A stretch of DNA of 64,000 nt from Sweltsa coloradensis (GCA_024449915.1 JAMZAV010000052.1:868001-932000), one strand, 5' to 3'. Positions 26,762 to 38,849 are shown, counted from the first letter of the stretch. The notes: a model not told the origin generated them from the sequence alone. Numbers and translations are program-made.

Positions 26762-27249
26762 CTGAATGAAAGAGTACCTTTAATAAAACAGCAAAAAATA
26801 TTTTATTTTTTGGGCGGGACACAACCTCAATCGACCATTAGATGTCGTTTTTTGACAGTAATGTAGCCAGCACATCTAGTGCAAAATTAGATTTTGGGAA
26901 TCGGTTTTCTGGATATAGTTTCTAAATACCGTAAGCGATGGCTATATGGAGTAATAGACTTATGAAATAACAGTTAGTTTACGATTTTTTTTTGTCAGAC
27001 AATACAAAACTCGTAAAAACTCGTATTTATACCGTTTGACAAAGAAATTCGTACACCAATTACTGTTATTTCAGAAATCTATCTGTCCTTATAGCTGAAG
27101 CTAAAGGTGTTCAGAAACTATATCCAGAAAACCGATCTCAAAATTTAAATTTTGCACTAGATGTGCTGGCTACACTATTGAAAAAAAAACATAATGGCCA
27201 AAAGTGAGGTGATGTCCCGCCCATTTTTTTAGGGACCTGTTTCATTCAG
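26762..27249. mobile_element. Fold-back MITE with long terminal inverted repeats
   Basis: The left half (26762-about 27005) and right half (about 27010-27249) are imperfect reverse complements over nearly their full length. Paired landmarks are CTGAATGAAA at both ends, GGGCGGGACA, GTAGCCAGCACATCTAGTGC (with its reverse complement at about 27155-27175), CGGTTTTCTGGATATAGTTTC, and GAAATAACAGT. The centre is a short AAACTCGTAAAAACTCG region. There is no coding capacity and no clear target duplication. The transposon family is not identified. Confidence 0.8.
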
Positions 27250-28498
27250 AAAACTTTTCAGCTATGTTTCTTCGACTTCAAAAATATCGGCCAGAGGAGG
27301 ATACAATAGCTTTAAATGACGAAGGCTGCAATAATTATTAATTTAACGTATATCCTATCCTTAGTTACTTACTCATTTACATATTTTATAAGACAACAAA
27401 TTCTGATAACATATTTAATTAGAATCTTTTAGGTATAAGTGGTACGAGCTGTGGGAAGGAAATGAACGTACGAGTGAGAGATGAAAGTTTAAGTGATCTA
27501 TGATTCTATGCTACACATAGAGAAAGTAAAACTGTTACTACAGCCGTGGACGAATCTTTCAACTGACTCTGGCAACAGTATTAAAGTTCATTACCAGAAA
27601 GTGTAAAGAGTTCATCCTACGCATGCACGCGGTTGTACATTTAACACCAAATTTGTTTGTGTGCCCGCAGACGCCGAAATAAATTGCTATTGAATGGATG
27701 GATCATAATGATTTAAATTATCGTCGTTAAGTATATAAAGTATAAAGACTTGTTTCATTTACTTTATGAGTTTCATAATTATAAGATTCGGAAATTAAAT
27801 AGACCTATATACTCGATGTAATCCTGGTTGCGTCACGTTTTCACAAACCTACATTAGGGCCAAAGTATAGTTCATGCCTAGCTTCTGAATTTATTTATAG
27901 TCCTCTGATTGGTTATCCCAATTGCCGACATTGAGCATCGTAATGTCTCTTCCATTATCAGCGTTATCATATGTTGACTTATGAGAAGTATATACTATCA
28001 GTGTAGTCTAAATTGTTTTCAATGTTTCGTGTCAATAGTTAATCCCTCTATTATTATACCAATTGATTTTATGGAAATCAATCTAGAAATTGAAAACCCA
28101 TCTCGGCGTGGTGGTGGTAGTGGAATGTTTCCTGATTAATGAAATTAAGAAATACTAATTGTTATTAAACTTGGCATTTGTGTATTAATTATTTGCCCAT
28201 TAGTGCATTAGGCGTTAAATAAAAGCAACTACTGAGAATGTTCTACTAATTAATAGCCTCTATGCTTGCTACTAATATACACTACATTAGTTGCGTGAAT
28301 TGCTGCGATATTAAAAGGTAGCGAATAACATTTTTACAGCATGCCAGTTGTATATCAAGTCGACTTACATGCAAGTGTAAACGCGCATACTACGAGTGAT
28401 ATCCATGTACGTTTCAACTGACCGAATCCTCAACTTATCAATCTACTAAACGACTGTTTGTCTCAACTTAACTTACTTTACGCCTAAGGCTTTTTTTA
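27250..28498. other. No recognisable gene
   Basis: AT-rich DNA with no convincing exon, RNA gene or bounded repeat. Confidence 0.45.
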
Positions 28499-28770
28499 CC
28501 TGCCCTGAAACACACGTACACCGCTGGTTAGAGCAGATGGAGGGTTTGAGAGCTAGTGTAACGGCTTCGTTCTCCTCGACGTCTGCTCGGCAGTCCGGGT
28601 TAGTGGAGAAACTTATATGACTGTCAAGGTTTCACAGTCCTCTCGGATGGGACGTAAAGCCGTTGTTCCCCTTGGTACTTTTCGAAAGGAGTGGTCTACG
28701 TGCCGGTACCGGGTTTCCCCTCCTCCCTTCTATTCACCCTTCATCCTCATCTATCACCACTCATCGTCAT
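28499..28770 (+). mobile_element. 5S-rRNA-derived SINE, truncated at both ends
   Basis: Begins inside the family at CTGCCCTGAAACACACGTAC and follows the core through GTGCCGGTACCGGGTTTCCC to the CACTCATCGTC stretch. It then breaks into ATTAATTAATTAATA instead of the usual GTGCATTAATATGAGACG tail. No target-site duplication was seen. Confidence 0.75.
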
Positions 28771-31667
28771 CAAATTAATTAATTAATAAAACCCGACGAA
28801 ACTTTGACTGGTTGAGACATTGGTTGGTTGAGAAGTCAGTCGGTTGAAAATTCGGGCAGTTGAAACACTTTCGGAGTTATCGGTAGAGAGAAGTGGCGGT
28901 GCGGGGCGGCGAGGTCGTATCTATCCCGCGACCGTATTTATTATGACTGTTGTCCAGAACTGAATCCATACGCCTACCTAAAACACAGAATAAACTCGTC
29001 TCGAAGACGCGCGCATGTATAATGTCGTGGACCACTGGTTTTGGCGCATCAAAGATTCCGGATTGAAAGTATGGGAATATTGTTGAAATGGAATGCCGAA
29101 GGGCAGTTTTGAGTACTCGGTCGAGATAGCATCATCTTACGATTCTACCCTCAGCTGAGGTGGAATAACTTGTGCATTTGATGTAAACTTCACCACGGCG
29201 CTGCAGATGGCTGTGATGAGTGTTCGCCGGTGGCTAAAAGTTGTTCGAGTAGAAACATTTGAACTAAATGCATTTTATCGAGATTCGAGACAAATAGAAA
29301 AATACCTATATTATAGTTTGTTGGTTGAATTTTTCTCTTTTGCTCGATTTCTTTCAAGAGTATACAAACAGAGTTTAAAGTTAAGCAGAAGGCAACTCTT
29401 TAATTTGAAACAAATGCGGACAACGTGGGATATATTGAATGAGGCTCGAGAGTTGAGTATAGCATAATACGTGATAAGAAGAGAGATCCTTGGAAGAAAA
29501 TGTTTGAACCTTTAATAATAATAATTGTGATTATTTTTATGAATTAAATTAAGATTAAATGTATGGTTTAATATTTGCCAGCAAATTTTAAACGCGATTT
29601 TTGGGGGACATGGCAATCGTACCAGTTAAAAACCGTATAGTTTGAGTCTTTTTTTCTATAGGATGAGTATAACTTACATTATAATTATAATTTTTCAGCG
29701 TGTTATGTTTTTGTAACATTTGCGTCATAAGCAGCGTTTAACATATTTTCTGTCTGACTATTTGGTAAAAGTGAGCGGAATTAAGACGTGTGTAATCTAA
29801 TTTCTTGTATCACATTCACAATAAAGGTCAGCTGACGATTACGCTGCAAATGAATTATGGTTGTGAATGAATGAAAATCTTCAATTATTTTACATAGCGA
29901 TAACTTGCATTTACACCCAAATACAGAGTTCATTTCAGCAAGAAGCAAATAGTTGTAACCTGTAATGTGTAGTCTCTTAGTGTATTGCTACTTCAACTCG
30001 AGAAGAAGATCCATCACCCTAAACCACTCTCTTGCTGGCTCTTAACTTCAGCCGTTTCTGTCTGAGAAGTTTCCTGTTGAGCATGTTTTAGGACGTACCC
30101 CGCCTTCATAAGAACTACGGAAGATAATTCGCTCCAACGTTTACGTCACTTGGTTTATGTTCAAATTGCGTTCCTGGCGATTGGTCAGAAGATGGGCCAA
30201 TCGGCTCCAAACACTAAATATTGGGTTTCGAACGTGGTTTATGTAAGGAAATATAGCAAACTATTGATCAAGCAGTTTTCCTCGGTAAATTTTGGCTTAA
30301 GTTCATAACGTGGGTGGTAATTTATCGTGCAATTGTATATTTAGAAATAAATATGTACCTACGGGGACGTCCGGGGTGTAAGTAATGGGCATTTTCTCTT
30401 GGAAAGTGCTCTCAAGTAATAGAGTAATTTCCTCACGTTCGTTCCCAGCGGAAGATATGGGGTCTCTAGTTGCACAAGAAAGTAATTAGTTTTATGGGAA
30501 AAAGCCCTGAACTGGAAATAAGTTCGGTTTGTTTTATAGAAGGAAAATGCCAAGTTAAGATGATAAATCGAGGATAGATTCAAGAAGCATTCACGATTAA
30601 AGGCTACTACGGCAAATGTTGCAATAAGGTCACATGAATACTCAAATAATCACTGCCAAATGTACTTATGTTCTCAAAAAGACTGAGTATTATGGTTGTG
30701 GATTTTCGCCTCGGCCATGAAGCTTTTTTGGTGTGGGGTGGGGGTGGAGGGGTGTTGGAAGAATTCAAAGCTCCACCTTCTCTTTACTCTCGGGAATGGG
30801 ACTTTTATCTCAACAATCAACGAACTCTCCATAACGGCTCTCGATGCTGTTCATGTTTTTTCCAACCATCTTTATTAATTATTTCGCATGATCGTAACAT
30901 TTGACACTTTAGTGGCTCATTAGGTTCAGTGGAATTAGAGTATCTGCTTCTAATGCAGAACATCTCTTCAGGCATGAGTTTTGTTAAACTTAACTTCTGG
31001 TATGGGCATAAATCCATTAAAACTGGGGGGTGGGTTGTGTAATCGGTGACTTCGGAACCGTCTTGGCAACGAAACACATAAAAATTGAACAAAATTAAGT
31101 TGTCCCGAATTATCCTTGCTGATGCGCCCGCGGTTGAATGTTGTTGAAGCATTTGGTTCAGGTCATGGTACAAGGATATCTCTGTGTGGAATATCATTGG
31201 ATCATGGGTTCAGGTTAACTATTCCAAAATCCGGTCTCTTGTTGGCCATTCTTCGCTCGTCCAAGGTGTCGGTGCCGAACGGTTGACTAGGTCCGTAATA
31301 AATGCAAGACCTCCACTAAAAATGGGTTTTATATGACTGAGAGAGTAGACTTTAAAATATATGAATCTATTTTGTTTTTATTTTATTTATACATACACTT
31401 CAGTAGGGACTAACAAAGTGGATGACATCGTTAGTGAAGACTTCCGTACATGCTCGGATGCGTTGTAAACGAGTTTTAGTCTGAACATAAAGTACCGTAT
31501 AGTTGTTTTAGCTAGGAAAATGTAAAATTAAAATAAGTATGTACCCAAGTCTAGTAAGTAGAATTTAAATTGCTTGTCATAAAGGATGTTTTAACATTTC
31601 ATTGGTTCATTAATGTTATACAGAGTTTAGTTTCAAAGCCGGAATCTTAAAACCTTCTGAATTGTAT
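28771..31667. other. No recognisable gene
   Basis: A CpG-richer patch lies around 28870-29040. An 86-codon open frame starting at 29207 has a fair start context but no known motif, so I do not call it a gene. The open frames at 30359-31197 are also unsupported. Confidence 0.4.
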
Positions 31668-31765
31668 TTAATATATATAAATATATATAATATATAATAT
31701 ATATTTACACAATTAATTAAAATTTAAATTAATTATAATTTAAAAAAATTAAATTATATATATGA
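31668..31765. repeat. AT-rich palindromic low-complexity stretch
   Basis: Nearly pure A/T, with interleaved TATATAA and TTAATTAAAATTTAAATT units that can form several hairpins. Confidence 0.7.
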
Positions 31766-31787
31766 ATTAAGAGAGTTTTAAATTTGT

Positions 31788-31859
31788 GGCTGCATAGCTC
31801 AGTTGGTAAGAGCATAGCCCGGACAGCTAAGGTCCCGGGTTCAAACCCCGGTGTATAGT
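31788..31859 (+). tRNA. tRNA-like pseudogene or tRNA-derived repeat head
   Basis: The D-arm is good (TA, GCTC, AGTTGGTAA, GAGC) and carries a canonical A box. The T-arm is perfect (CCGGG, TTCAAAC, CCCGG) with a B box. The anticodon stem has only 4 bp (TAGC/GCTA) around the loop CCGGACA. The acceptor pairs in only its inner 4 bp (GGCTGCA with TGTATAG). U33 is replaced by C, and a GGA anticodon would imply Ser without the long variable arm that tRNA-Ser needs. It is therefore most likely a pseudogene or SINE remnant. Confidence 0.5.
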
Positions 31860-32629
31860 CACTTTGGTAATTTCTGTCTTAAGTCATATAAAGTCGTGGT
31901 GACTTAGTGTAAGCTTCCATTGTTCTGTACAATGCAATGCTTTCACTGTGTATGTACTTTTTGGAAACTTGTCTAAAGATGAAAAATATTGTATGGATTT
32001 CAATAAACCGAATTTCCGCATACAATTTCCGTGCATGTATTGCCGAAATGTTAACAACAGAATGATGAAATACCATAAATCACTTTCAACAATCTACAAC
32101 TAAAGAAAACACTTTCTACAATATGAAAAAGTTTGCATCTTGCAATATGATGAATGATAATTCGGATCTGCTGTTGAAAACACGAAACAGGCAACAAATT
32201 TGTTTTCTAGTAAGCGTTGAAAAGTTGGTATTATACTTGTAAAACTAAGCTCCCATGCAGCAGAGGTCAGATCGGCTACGTATTATTCGGTTCACTGATT
32301 TAGAATAATAATGTAATGTGCTGTCAGAACTTTTCGATGCCAATTCAGGAACGTGCGTAGAATCCACAAACAGTGTTGTAGCCTCGTGGTAGTCTATTAT
32401 GTTTTGAAAGAATTCCGTTGTTACTGCCTACAATAAAATCAGTTTTGACATCATTTTCTAAGATTACTTTAAACATGTTGGATAGATTTGATAGTTTAAC
32501 TCTTGGCATTGTCTTGGTAACTTGTATGTTATTGTTTTAAACTAAATCGCGTGTCACGTTACTTCCCATACCTAGTCTGTTCCTCGACGTTACGGTAGGC
32601 CCTACTTACAGTCTACACACACTTCTACA

Positions 32630-32905
32630 CAGGCGCGTAGGAACGTTTTGGAAGTTGTGGTGGGGTAGATTTTGTGACCGGCAGCTGGGGTGTGGGACCA
32701 AGCCCCAGCTGCCGGAGGCCGTTTCGCCGACATAAGTGGCCCATTTTAGTAAATTTGACGAAGCATTCAGGCAAACATATTCGTTTTACCAATGTGACTG
32801 TCGAATTGAATAAGTATATGTGCATTTTCACCCCCTGACCCCCCGGCCCAACTTGCGGGGGGGGGGGGCATTGTCCCCTGACTCCTTTCGGTTCTTACGC
32901 CACTG
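32630..32905. mobile_element. hAT-like MITE with internal hairpin
   Basis: The ends are an imperfect inverted repeat: left CAGGCGCGTAGGAACG, and right read inward CAGTGGCGTAAGAACCG. The flanking 8-mers CTTCTACA (32622-32629) and ATTCTGCA (32906-32913) match at 6 of 8 positions, consistent with a decayed 8-bp target duplication as hAT elements make. Inside, CCGGCAGCTGGGG (32678-32690) pairs perfectly with CCCCAGCTGCCGG (32703-32715). A run of 12 G lies at 32857-32868. No coding capacity. Confidence 0.6.
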
Positions 32906-32913
32906 ATTCTGCA

Positions 32914-33936
32914 TTATTATCTACAATTTGTTATATGTGCTATTATGTTTATATATATATATTGGGATAATTTTCAATGCAGCTTATTATTACGCTTCCT
33001 CAGATATTATTCATGAATATGATTACATGGTTTTTTATTTTTTATTTTTATTAATGTTCACCAATCATTCATAAAATCACATTCTCAAATGTTAAAACTT
33101 AAAAGTAAACTAACTGCTAACAGTATGAACACATTCCGACAATCGATACAACTTTCATTACTATATTTATGCCGTAATATTCCCGCTTATTTTGATTTTG
33201 CGTTTTGATTAATTTAGCAATCAAAACTTTGAAATTTAAATAACATATAGAATATTCTTAGCTGTGCCTAGAGGATTGTGCAGTGTTGAAATAGCTTGGA
33301 AATTACGTGCGATATTTTCCTGGTAACGCAGCAATAGCCATAATATTATCCGCAATCATAATGCGATACAACTCTGTGGGAAGGTTGGAACACCAACATT
33401 ATAGGGATGGAATCTGACTGATTCGAGCGGATAAGGGGTTCCTAATGAGGGTCCCGACAGCCCACGTGACGCGAATGTGGAGCACATGCTAAACCGAGGA
33501 CACGAGGCTAGCCGAGGAGGGCCGGAGATGGCCGAGGGTAACTGATGAGGGATTCCCCATCCACGACTTGCAAAGTTGTCAGGGGAATACCCTCAAGGTA
33601 TGCGTTTAAGTAATGGCTGTTGAAAATTTAATGTAATTAAATTGAAGACAAATTGAATCAAATTATTTATCACAGCTCCAGGAGAATGACATTTTAGGTT
33701 ATGTTCTAAACCTCAAGCGAATGTGTTTGACCAACCATGGTGAATGGAAGTTAGATTATCAAGAGAACAATATAACAATAACAACAGAAAATAAATAATG
33801 TCCTATTTATTGTCGTTGCCGAACGTCGAGGGGTAGATTCTAGATTGATAAACAGTGACTAACTAGACCTTGAGTTTTCGGGGACGAACATTGACGACCA
33901 ACAATTGTTTCGGGAAAAGTGTTTCCTCGGTCAATA
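32914..33936. other. No recognisable gene; one GC-richer patch
   Basis: Mostly AT-rich. About 33415-33595 is GC-richer, with repeated GAGG/CCGAG strings. It has no convincing open frame and no RNA fold that I can assign. Confidence 0.4.
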
Positions 33937-33957
33937 GGGGGGGGGGGGGGGCTTAGT

Positions 33958-34188
33958 CAGTGGGGCGCATAGCCCCAGGATTTTTTTTATTTTTAACATT
34001 GAAAATGATGGTATATTTTACAAGGTTTTAGCATGGTTTAGGCGATAATTTATAAAATTGTGAAGATGCTTAGTTTTATTGTCAGTTTACCAAATCTTGC
34101 TATAAAATTGTGCTCCACTCGCCCCTCTCTGACCAAATATGGGGGGCGGTCGACCCCCCCCCCTCGCCTTCCTGCAGTTACGCCACTG
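33958..34188. mobile_element. Possible short MITE ending in CAGTGGCGTAA
   Basis: The right end, read inward, is CAGTGGCGTAACTGCAGGA, the same terminal type as the MITE at 32.6 kb. The proposed left end, CAGTGGGGCGCATAGCCCCAG, matches only loosely after the first six bases, and no target duplication is visible. It is preceded by 15 G (33937-33951). Confidence 0.35.
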
Positions 34189-34765
34189 TTTATTATAAAA
34201 CAACTCACTAATATACGTACATTTGGTAAAAGTAATACTCGCTACGCAATAAAGAGTCTGCATCGTTCCCTAACCACCAGGGGTTGGGGGTTGGGGTTTG
34301 GTGGGGGGGAGAGGGGGCTTTTCCTTCACATTAAATTATTTCCCTAGTGAAGTAAGACGGGACAAATGGATTGAGTAATCATTACGTCAGAGTGAACGCT
34401 AGTAAGTAAACAACGATGCGTGACGTAAATACAGGGTGTGTGTCCTGTCCAACAAGTAACCGTGGTGTTCGGTAATGTGTTCGTTTAGGTGTTGTTTTTG
34501 TCCACCAAATACACCACTTTGGTGCATGCTGGATGGTGCAGTCGTGCACACTTTATTGAACTTTATTGAAGTCTCCACACCAGCTTTAATTCGAATCAGT
34601 CAACTAGAGAGAAGAAAATAGTTTCTGTTAAAAACTATCAACCATCGTATAAGCTTGAATACAGAACACTAGTATAGCTAAGACTTCCTGTGTTAAAAAA
34701 ACCAAGTACTAAAGCAAGTGTGTATTATAATATAGGAAAAGTAGACAACACAACAAAATTGTTAG

Positions 34766-35143
34766 CCAGTGGTTTAGCTAAAGTCGTTTTACCGGTTCCC
34801 ACTCAAACACCGGAGTTAAGCAGCCTTCGGGCATCGCTGGTTAGAGCAGATGGAGGGCTCGAGAGCTAGTGTAATGGCTTCGTTCTCCTCGACGTCTGCT
34901 CGGCAGTCCGGGTTAGTGGAGGAACCTATGTGACTGTCAAGGTTACACCGTCCTTTCGGTTGGGACGTTAGGCCGTTGGTCCCCTTGGTACTTTCAGAAA
35001 GGAGTAGGCTACGTGCCGTTACCGGGTTTCCTTCATTTCATCCCTTCTATTCACCCTTTATCCTCATTTATCACTACTAAGCGTCTCGAATAGCCTCAGT
35101 GCATTAATATGAGACGTTAAGCAATATCCAATCAATCAATCAA
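34766..35143 (+). mobile_element. 5S-rRNA-derived SINE with internal deletion
   Basis: Carries the 5S-like head (CACCGGAGTTAAGCAGCCTTCGGGC). It jumps straight to CGCTGGTTAGAGCAGATGG and so lacks about 50 bp of the 5S-like 3' part seen at 17.5 kb. The core and tail (GAGACGTTAAGCAATATCC, then repeated AATC) are intact. The flanks AAAATTGTTAG (34755-34765) and ATAATTCTTAG (35144-35154) match at 9 of 11 positions, a likely aged target duplication. Confidence 0.85.
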
Positions 35144-35154
35144 ATAATTCTTAG

Positions 35155-36591
35155 AGGTAAAAAATGTCAGGCAACAAGTGGTTTGAGTTGATTAAGTATA
35201 AATTCGTTATATTGTTTATGTTTTTAAAAGCATTAGCAAAAGGCAAATAATTATGCTTGGTGCTTGGATAGAGCATTTTCTTTTTTGTAAATACAAAACG
35301 AACCCAATTCACTTTTTTTTTGTTATTTTCCACATGAAACAAAATGGTTACAATTCAGAAGCTTTGTTGCCAGTTTATCTAATTAACCTTTGGGACGATA
35401 GTATTGTAGTTTTTAAATGCATTGAACGCGATTGCATCAGTGTTCGCTGTGACGTATAAGCAAGAATAAACAAATCAATGCAAAGTATCATTATCACGTA
35501 CATTCAGTCATATTTCACGTACAAGAAGAGAATCACTTCACGTACATTTTCAAATTCTTAAACAAGAACAATATGAAGTGATGATAGATAGATGATAGAA
35601 TGATGATGATGAGGTGAGATGCAAATACATGGTTAAACGCTGCAAATGTTTTCTTACGTCTATTCAAGTCTAGAACAGACAATCGAACTGTGTCATGTAG
35701 CCTATGTAAGACAAGACGTGATTTATTTTATTGACGTATCGGATCTCGTCTGAAGTATCGGCGAGTATCGGACAGTGCGCAAGCGCAGTACGTTACGCGC
35801 TGGGATGACGGACGCTGCAGCAATCATTTGCGTCAAACAAGGCGGCCGCAGAACACTTCAGACGACGGACAATATCGATCAGACGTCGGTGAAGAAAAAC
35901 TCCCTCTCTCTCGCTGTGCTTTAAGAAACCTAATTTCCTAGCGAACAATTCGAAAGCAATTAAAATATTTGCCAAGCTTGGATCGAAAACCATTGAATCC
36001 TTTCAATAAGTTCACCAAGTTTCGAACGCAAAGTTTCGAATTGATCTCCGGCGTAGAATTAATAATTTAATTTGAAGCCTCCAGTTAAACAGAGGATGGA
36101 GTTGAAGGTTATAAATTACAAACAGAATTCTGGAATGTCTGGCTTTTATTCAACTGGAAGGCTGACATGGACCGCAAAGAAATGGAATTAATAAAAACTA
36201 CGGTGCTCAAATTATAAAGAAAGAATTATGAGGTAGCTGGTAGAGCATACCGACTCCCATTGTGAAAAAAACAAACTATCGCCACGGCTTACCACGAACA
36301 ATAAATTTCGTACTCAAATTTAAAATAAGAAAAAATAACTACCAAACACCAAACTGAAAATCTCATTGTACAGAATGTTTTTTGAGACCCTGGGGGTTGG
36401 GGGGCGGGTTAGCCCACTAGAAAGTTTTTACATTTTTTACTCTGAACGTCCAGAACAAGTGTGGAACAATAATTTACTTTGTATATCTTTTAATACTCGG
36501 TACCATGAGATTTGAAGGCTGTGAAACAAACGTTTTTTTCTCAATTTGGTTAGTCGGGAAACACTCCCGTAGGTGTAATTGTTATTATTTA
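35155..36591. other. No recognisable gene; one CpG-rich island
   Basis: Apart from a TGATAGA/GATGAT-rich patch at about 35577-35615 and the CpG-rich island listed separately, this is plain AT-rich DNA. Confidence 0.4.
35755..35905. promoter_or_regulatory. CpG-rich island with NRF1-like motif
   Basis: CpG-dense sequence in AT-rich surroundings. It contains GTGCGCAAGCGCAG, one base from the palindromic NRF1 core TGCGCATGCGCA, followed by CGTTACGCGCTGGGATGACG and CACTTCAGACG. It could be the promoter or untranslated first exon of an unseen gene. The motif match is the only evidence. Confidence 0.25.
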
Positions 36592-37220
36592 CTACTAGGA
36601 AGCTTCGCAAACGCTTTTTCAGGCGCGTTGTTGGGTGAGCGTATGTTTTTTTAAACGAAAAAAGTGTAAAATTGCGATTTTCATAAGAAATTATTTTTCG
36701 ATTGCGCTCAAATTTTACACAAATATATAAATTCATAAAATTGAGGTTCTGTGAAAATATCATTACAATCGGATAAAGCATGTAGATGTTATAAGTCGAA
36801 GAATGTTTTAAACATTAAAAAAATCGTAAAATTGCGATTTTCATAAGAAATAATTTTTTGATTGCGCTCAAATTTCACAGGAATGTATTAATTCATAAAA
36901 TTAAGGTTTTGTGCAAAAACCATAACAATCGAATAAAGCATGTAGGTGTTATAAGTCGGAAGAATTTTTTTTTAAATCGAAAAAAATCGTAAAATTGCGA
37001 TTTTAATGAGAAATAATTTTTCGATTGCGCTCAAAAACGTGGCAGTTCAGAGATTCCGAAGACCTCTATAAAATTTCATTGCAATTGGAGTATCGGTTTA
37101 GCCGGAATCGTGTGGACAAACACACAAAAATACATAAAAAAAGAAAATTCCGGATTCATTTCGGATTTTTTTCTCCAGTGTAGTGAAATGGAATCTTCGC
37201 TTCGCTCGCTACGCTCATCC
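36592..37220 (-). mobile_element. Family A-related repeat, diverged subfamily (three internal units)
   Basis: Read on the minus strand it starts GGATGAGCGTAGCGAGCGAAG and TCCATTTCACT, includes CTTCGGAATCTCTGAACTG, and ends CAACAACGCGCCTG...AGCGTTT...CCTAGTA. This is the same order of landmarks as the copies at 5.6 and 49.5 kb, but the body differs. The middle holds about three tandem units of about 150 bp, each with AAAATCGCAATTTTACG and TTTGAGCGCAATC, near 36650-36720, 36820-36890 and 36980-37035. No coding capacity. Confidence 0.65.
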
Positions 37221-37277
37221 AACAATTCATATAATATACATATCATGCAACTACAATTCAGAACTTAAAATGTACCC

Positions 37278-37350
37278 GTCCTGATGGTCTAGTGGTTAAG
37301 ACGCCTGTCCGGAATGCGGGAAATCCGTGGTTCGATTCCCGGTTGGGGCG
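37278..37350 (+). tRNA. tRNA-like gene, 73 nt, atypical anticodon loop
   Basis: A full cloverleaf can be drawn at exactly 73 nt. The acceptor GTCCTGA/TTGGGGC has 7 pairs, three of them wobbles. The D-arm is GTCT/AGAC with loop AGTGGTTA. The anticodon arm CCTGT/GCGGG has 5 pairs around the loop CCGGAAT. The T-arm CGTGG/CCCGG has two mismatches, with loop TTCGATT. The D-side resembles tRNA-Glu/Asp (GGTCTAGTGGTTA). A run of seven T follows (37353-37359), suited to Pol III termination. The position-34-36 triplet would be GGA (Ser), but there is no long variable arm and U33 is C. It is therefore probably a pseudogene or tRNA-derived element rather than a normal tRNA. Confidence 0.55.
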
Positions 37351-37909
37351 GATTTTTTTAATTTCTGAATTGTAGAAAATAAAAACGTTTTTTAGTAGTG
37401 GCTAATTTTTAATTTTTAAAACTGGTAACCATTTTAAATAATTTTGAAAACATCAACACAACATGAACATGTTGAGTAGTAGAAAAGTAGATGTAATTGT
37501 GACCATGAAAGTAAGTTCTTGTTTCGATATTTATTCACATTTGTATTTAAATTTTTGCATTCATTATTTCAATTCAATTACGCTATTCAATATGGTGAGT
37601 CATTGATAGAAACAAAATTTGTTGCGGTACTGGTTCCTTTCAGCTCGAAACTGCATCCCTGGAAATGCATTCGCCTCCGTAAACATACTGAAAACATCAA
37701 TTTACATTTATTTTCACATTTGCTATGTCCAGTATCAACACATGTTTTGGAACAATTCGTCCGGTTGTTGGGAGATTGATATATTCAATATAATGGATTG
37801 ACATTGGTAAAGTATCTTCTCTGAAACTCTTTGTGAGATTACTTTAGTGAGAGATTGTTTTTATAAAACTCAGACTAGTGTACGGTTGGATGCAAATGCA
37901 CCAAATAGT

Positions 37910-38720
37910 CAGGTTCACTATGTCGTAAAAACGACTTTCGTAGGATTTTTTTGGAGATTAGCAAAGTGCCATATTTTTGGAAAGCGTGAAACGCCAGGAA
38001 TTCAAAAATCCATGTTTACATTTGCTCAGATGTGCGTATGGCCGCCATTTTGGATAATCAAAATGGCCGACCGAAAATATTAATTTAACTATATCTCGGC
38101 TTCCAAGTGACATAGTAAGTTCATATAAAATGCTCTTACTATGTTTTAACACCAAGAATATTAAAATCAAAGTTAAAAATTTGTAAATATGCAGCTCGGC
38201 TGCCATTTTGAATTTAAACTATGGCTGACCCTAAAATACAAATTTCGCTATAATTAAGCTTACAATGGACATAGAGAGTGCATGTTAGTTGTTACTACAA
38301 TGTATTTACACCAGCAATATATTATTAAATGTTTACATTTGCAAAGATGCCTCTATGGTCGTTTTTTGGACTTTAAAATGGCCGACCAGAAATAAAACTT
38401 GCTTGATAGCTCGACATGTAATTGTCTAAGAACGTTGGTGAAAAAGGCTCTTCATTTGAGTTAATATCATAAATAACCATAAATCCCTACTAAAATGTGC
38501 TTACATGCCCATATCGCCGCCATTTTGGATTTTAAAATGACCACCGTCAAACGAGAATTTCATGATATCTCGGCTTCCAAGTGACATAGAAGGTAAATGT
38601 TAGATTCTTCTTCTATCTTATAACATCAGGAAGATGAAATTTATATTTAAATTTGTAGAAAGTCAATTGTGTTGCCATGGCCGCCATTTTGGATTTTAAA
38701 ATGGCGTCCGATAGTAGGAA
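37910..38720 (+). repeat. Left inverted end of the transposon, with internal modules
   Basis: Four or five diverged modules. Palindrome-like cores CCGCCATTTTGGAT..TCAAAATGGC lie at about 38042-38068, 38200-38222, 38360-38385, 38518-38542 and 38680-38705. They are separated by stretches with TATCTCGGCTTCCAAGTGAC. The right end carries the same modules in reverse. Confidence 0.75.
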
Positions 38721-38849
38721 TAACGTGAATTTTAGCTTTTATTTGTTTTTGATAGATGATTTAACATGCAGTTTTTACATAAGAATAAATTAATTTATCT
38801 TTTCATTTGCACAAATCATTTAGGTTGGTGCTACATGATGTGAATAGGG

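Noticed and set aside
29207..29467. 86-codon open frame with fair start context
   Set aside because: No homology or domain recognised, no promoter or splice support; length within chance for this base composition.
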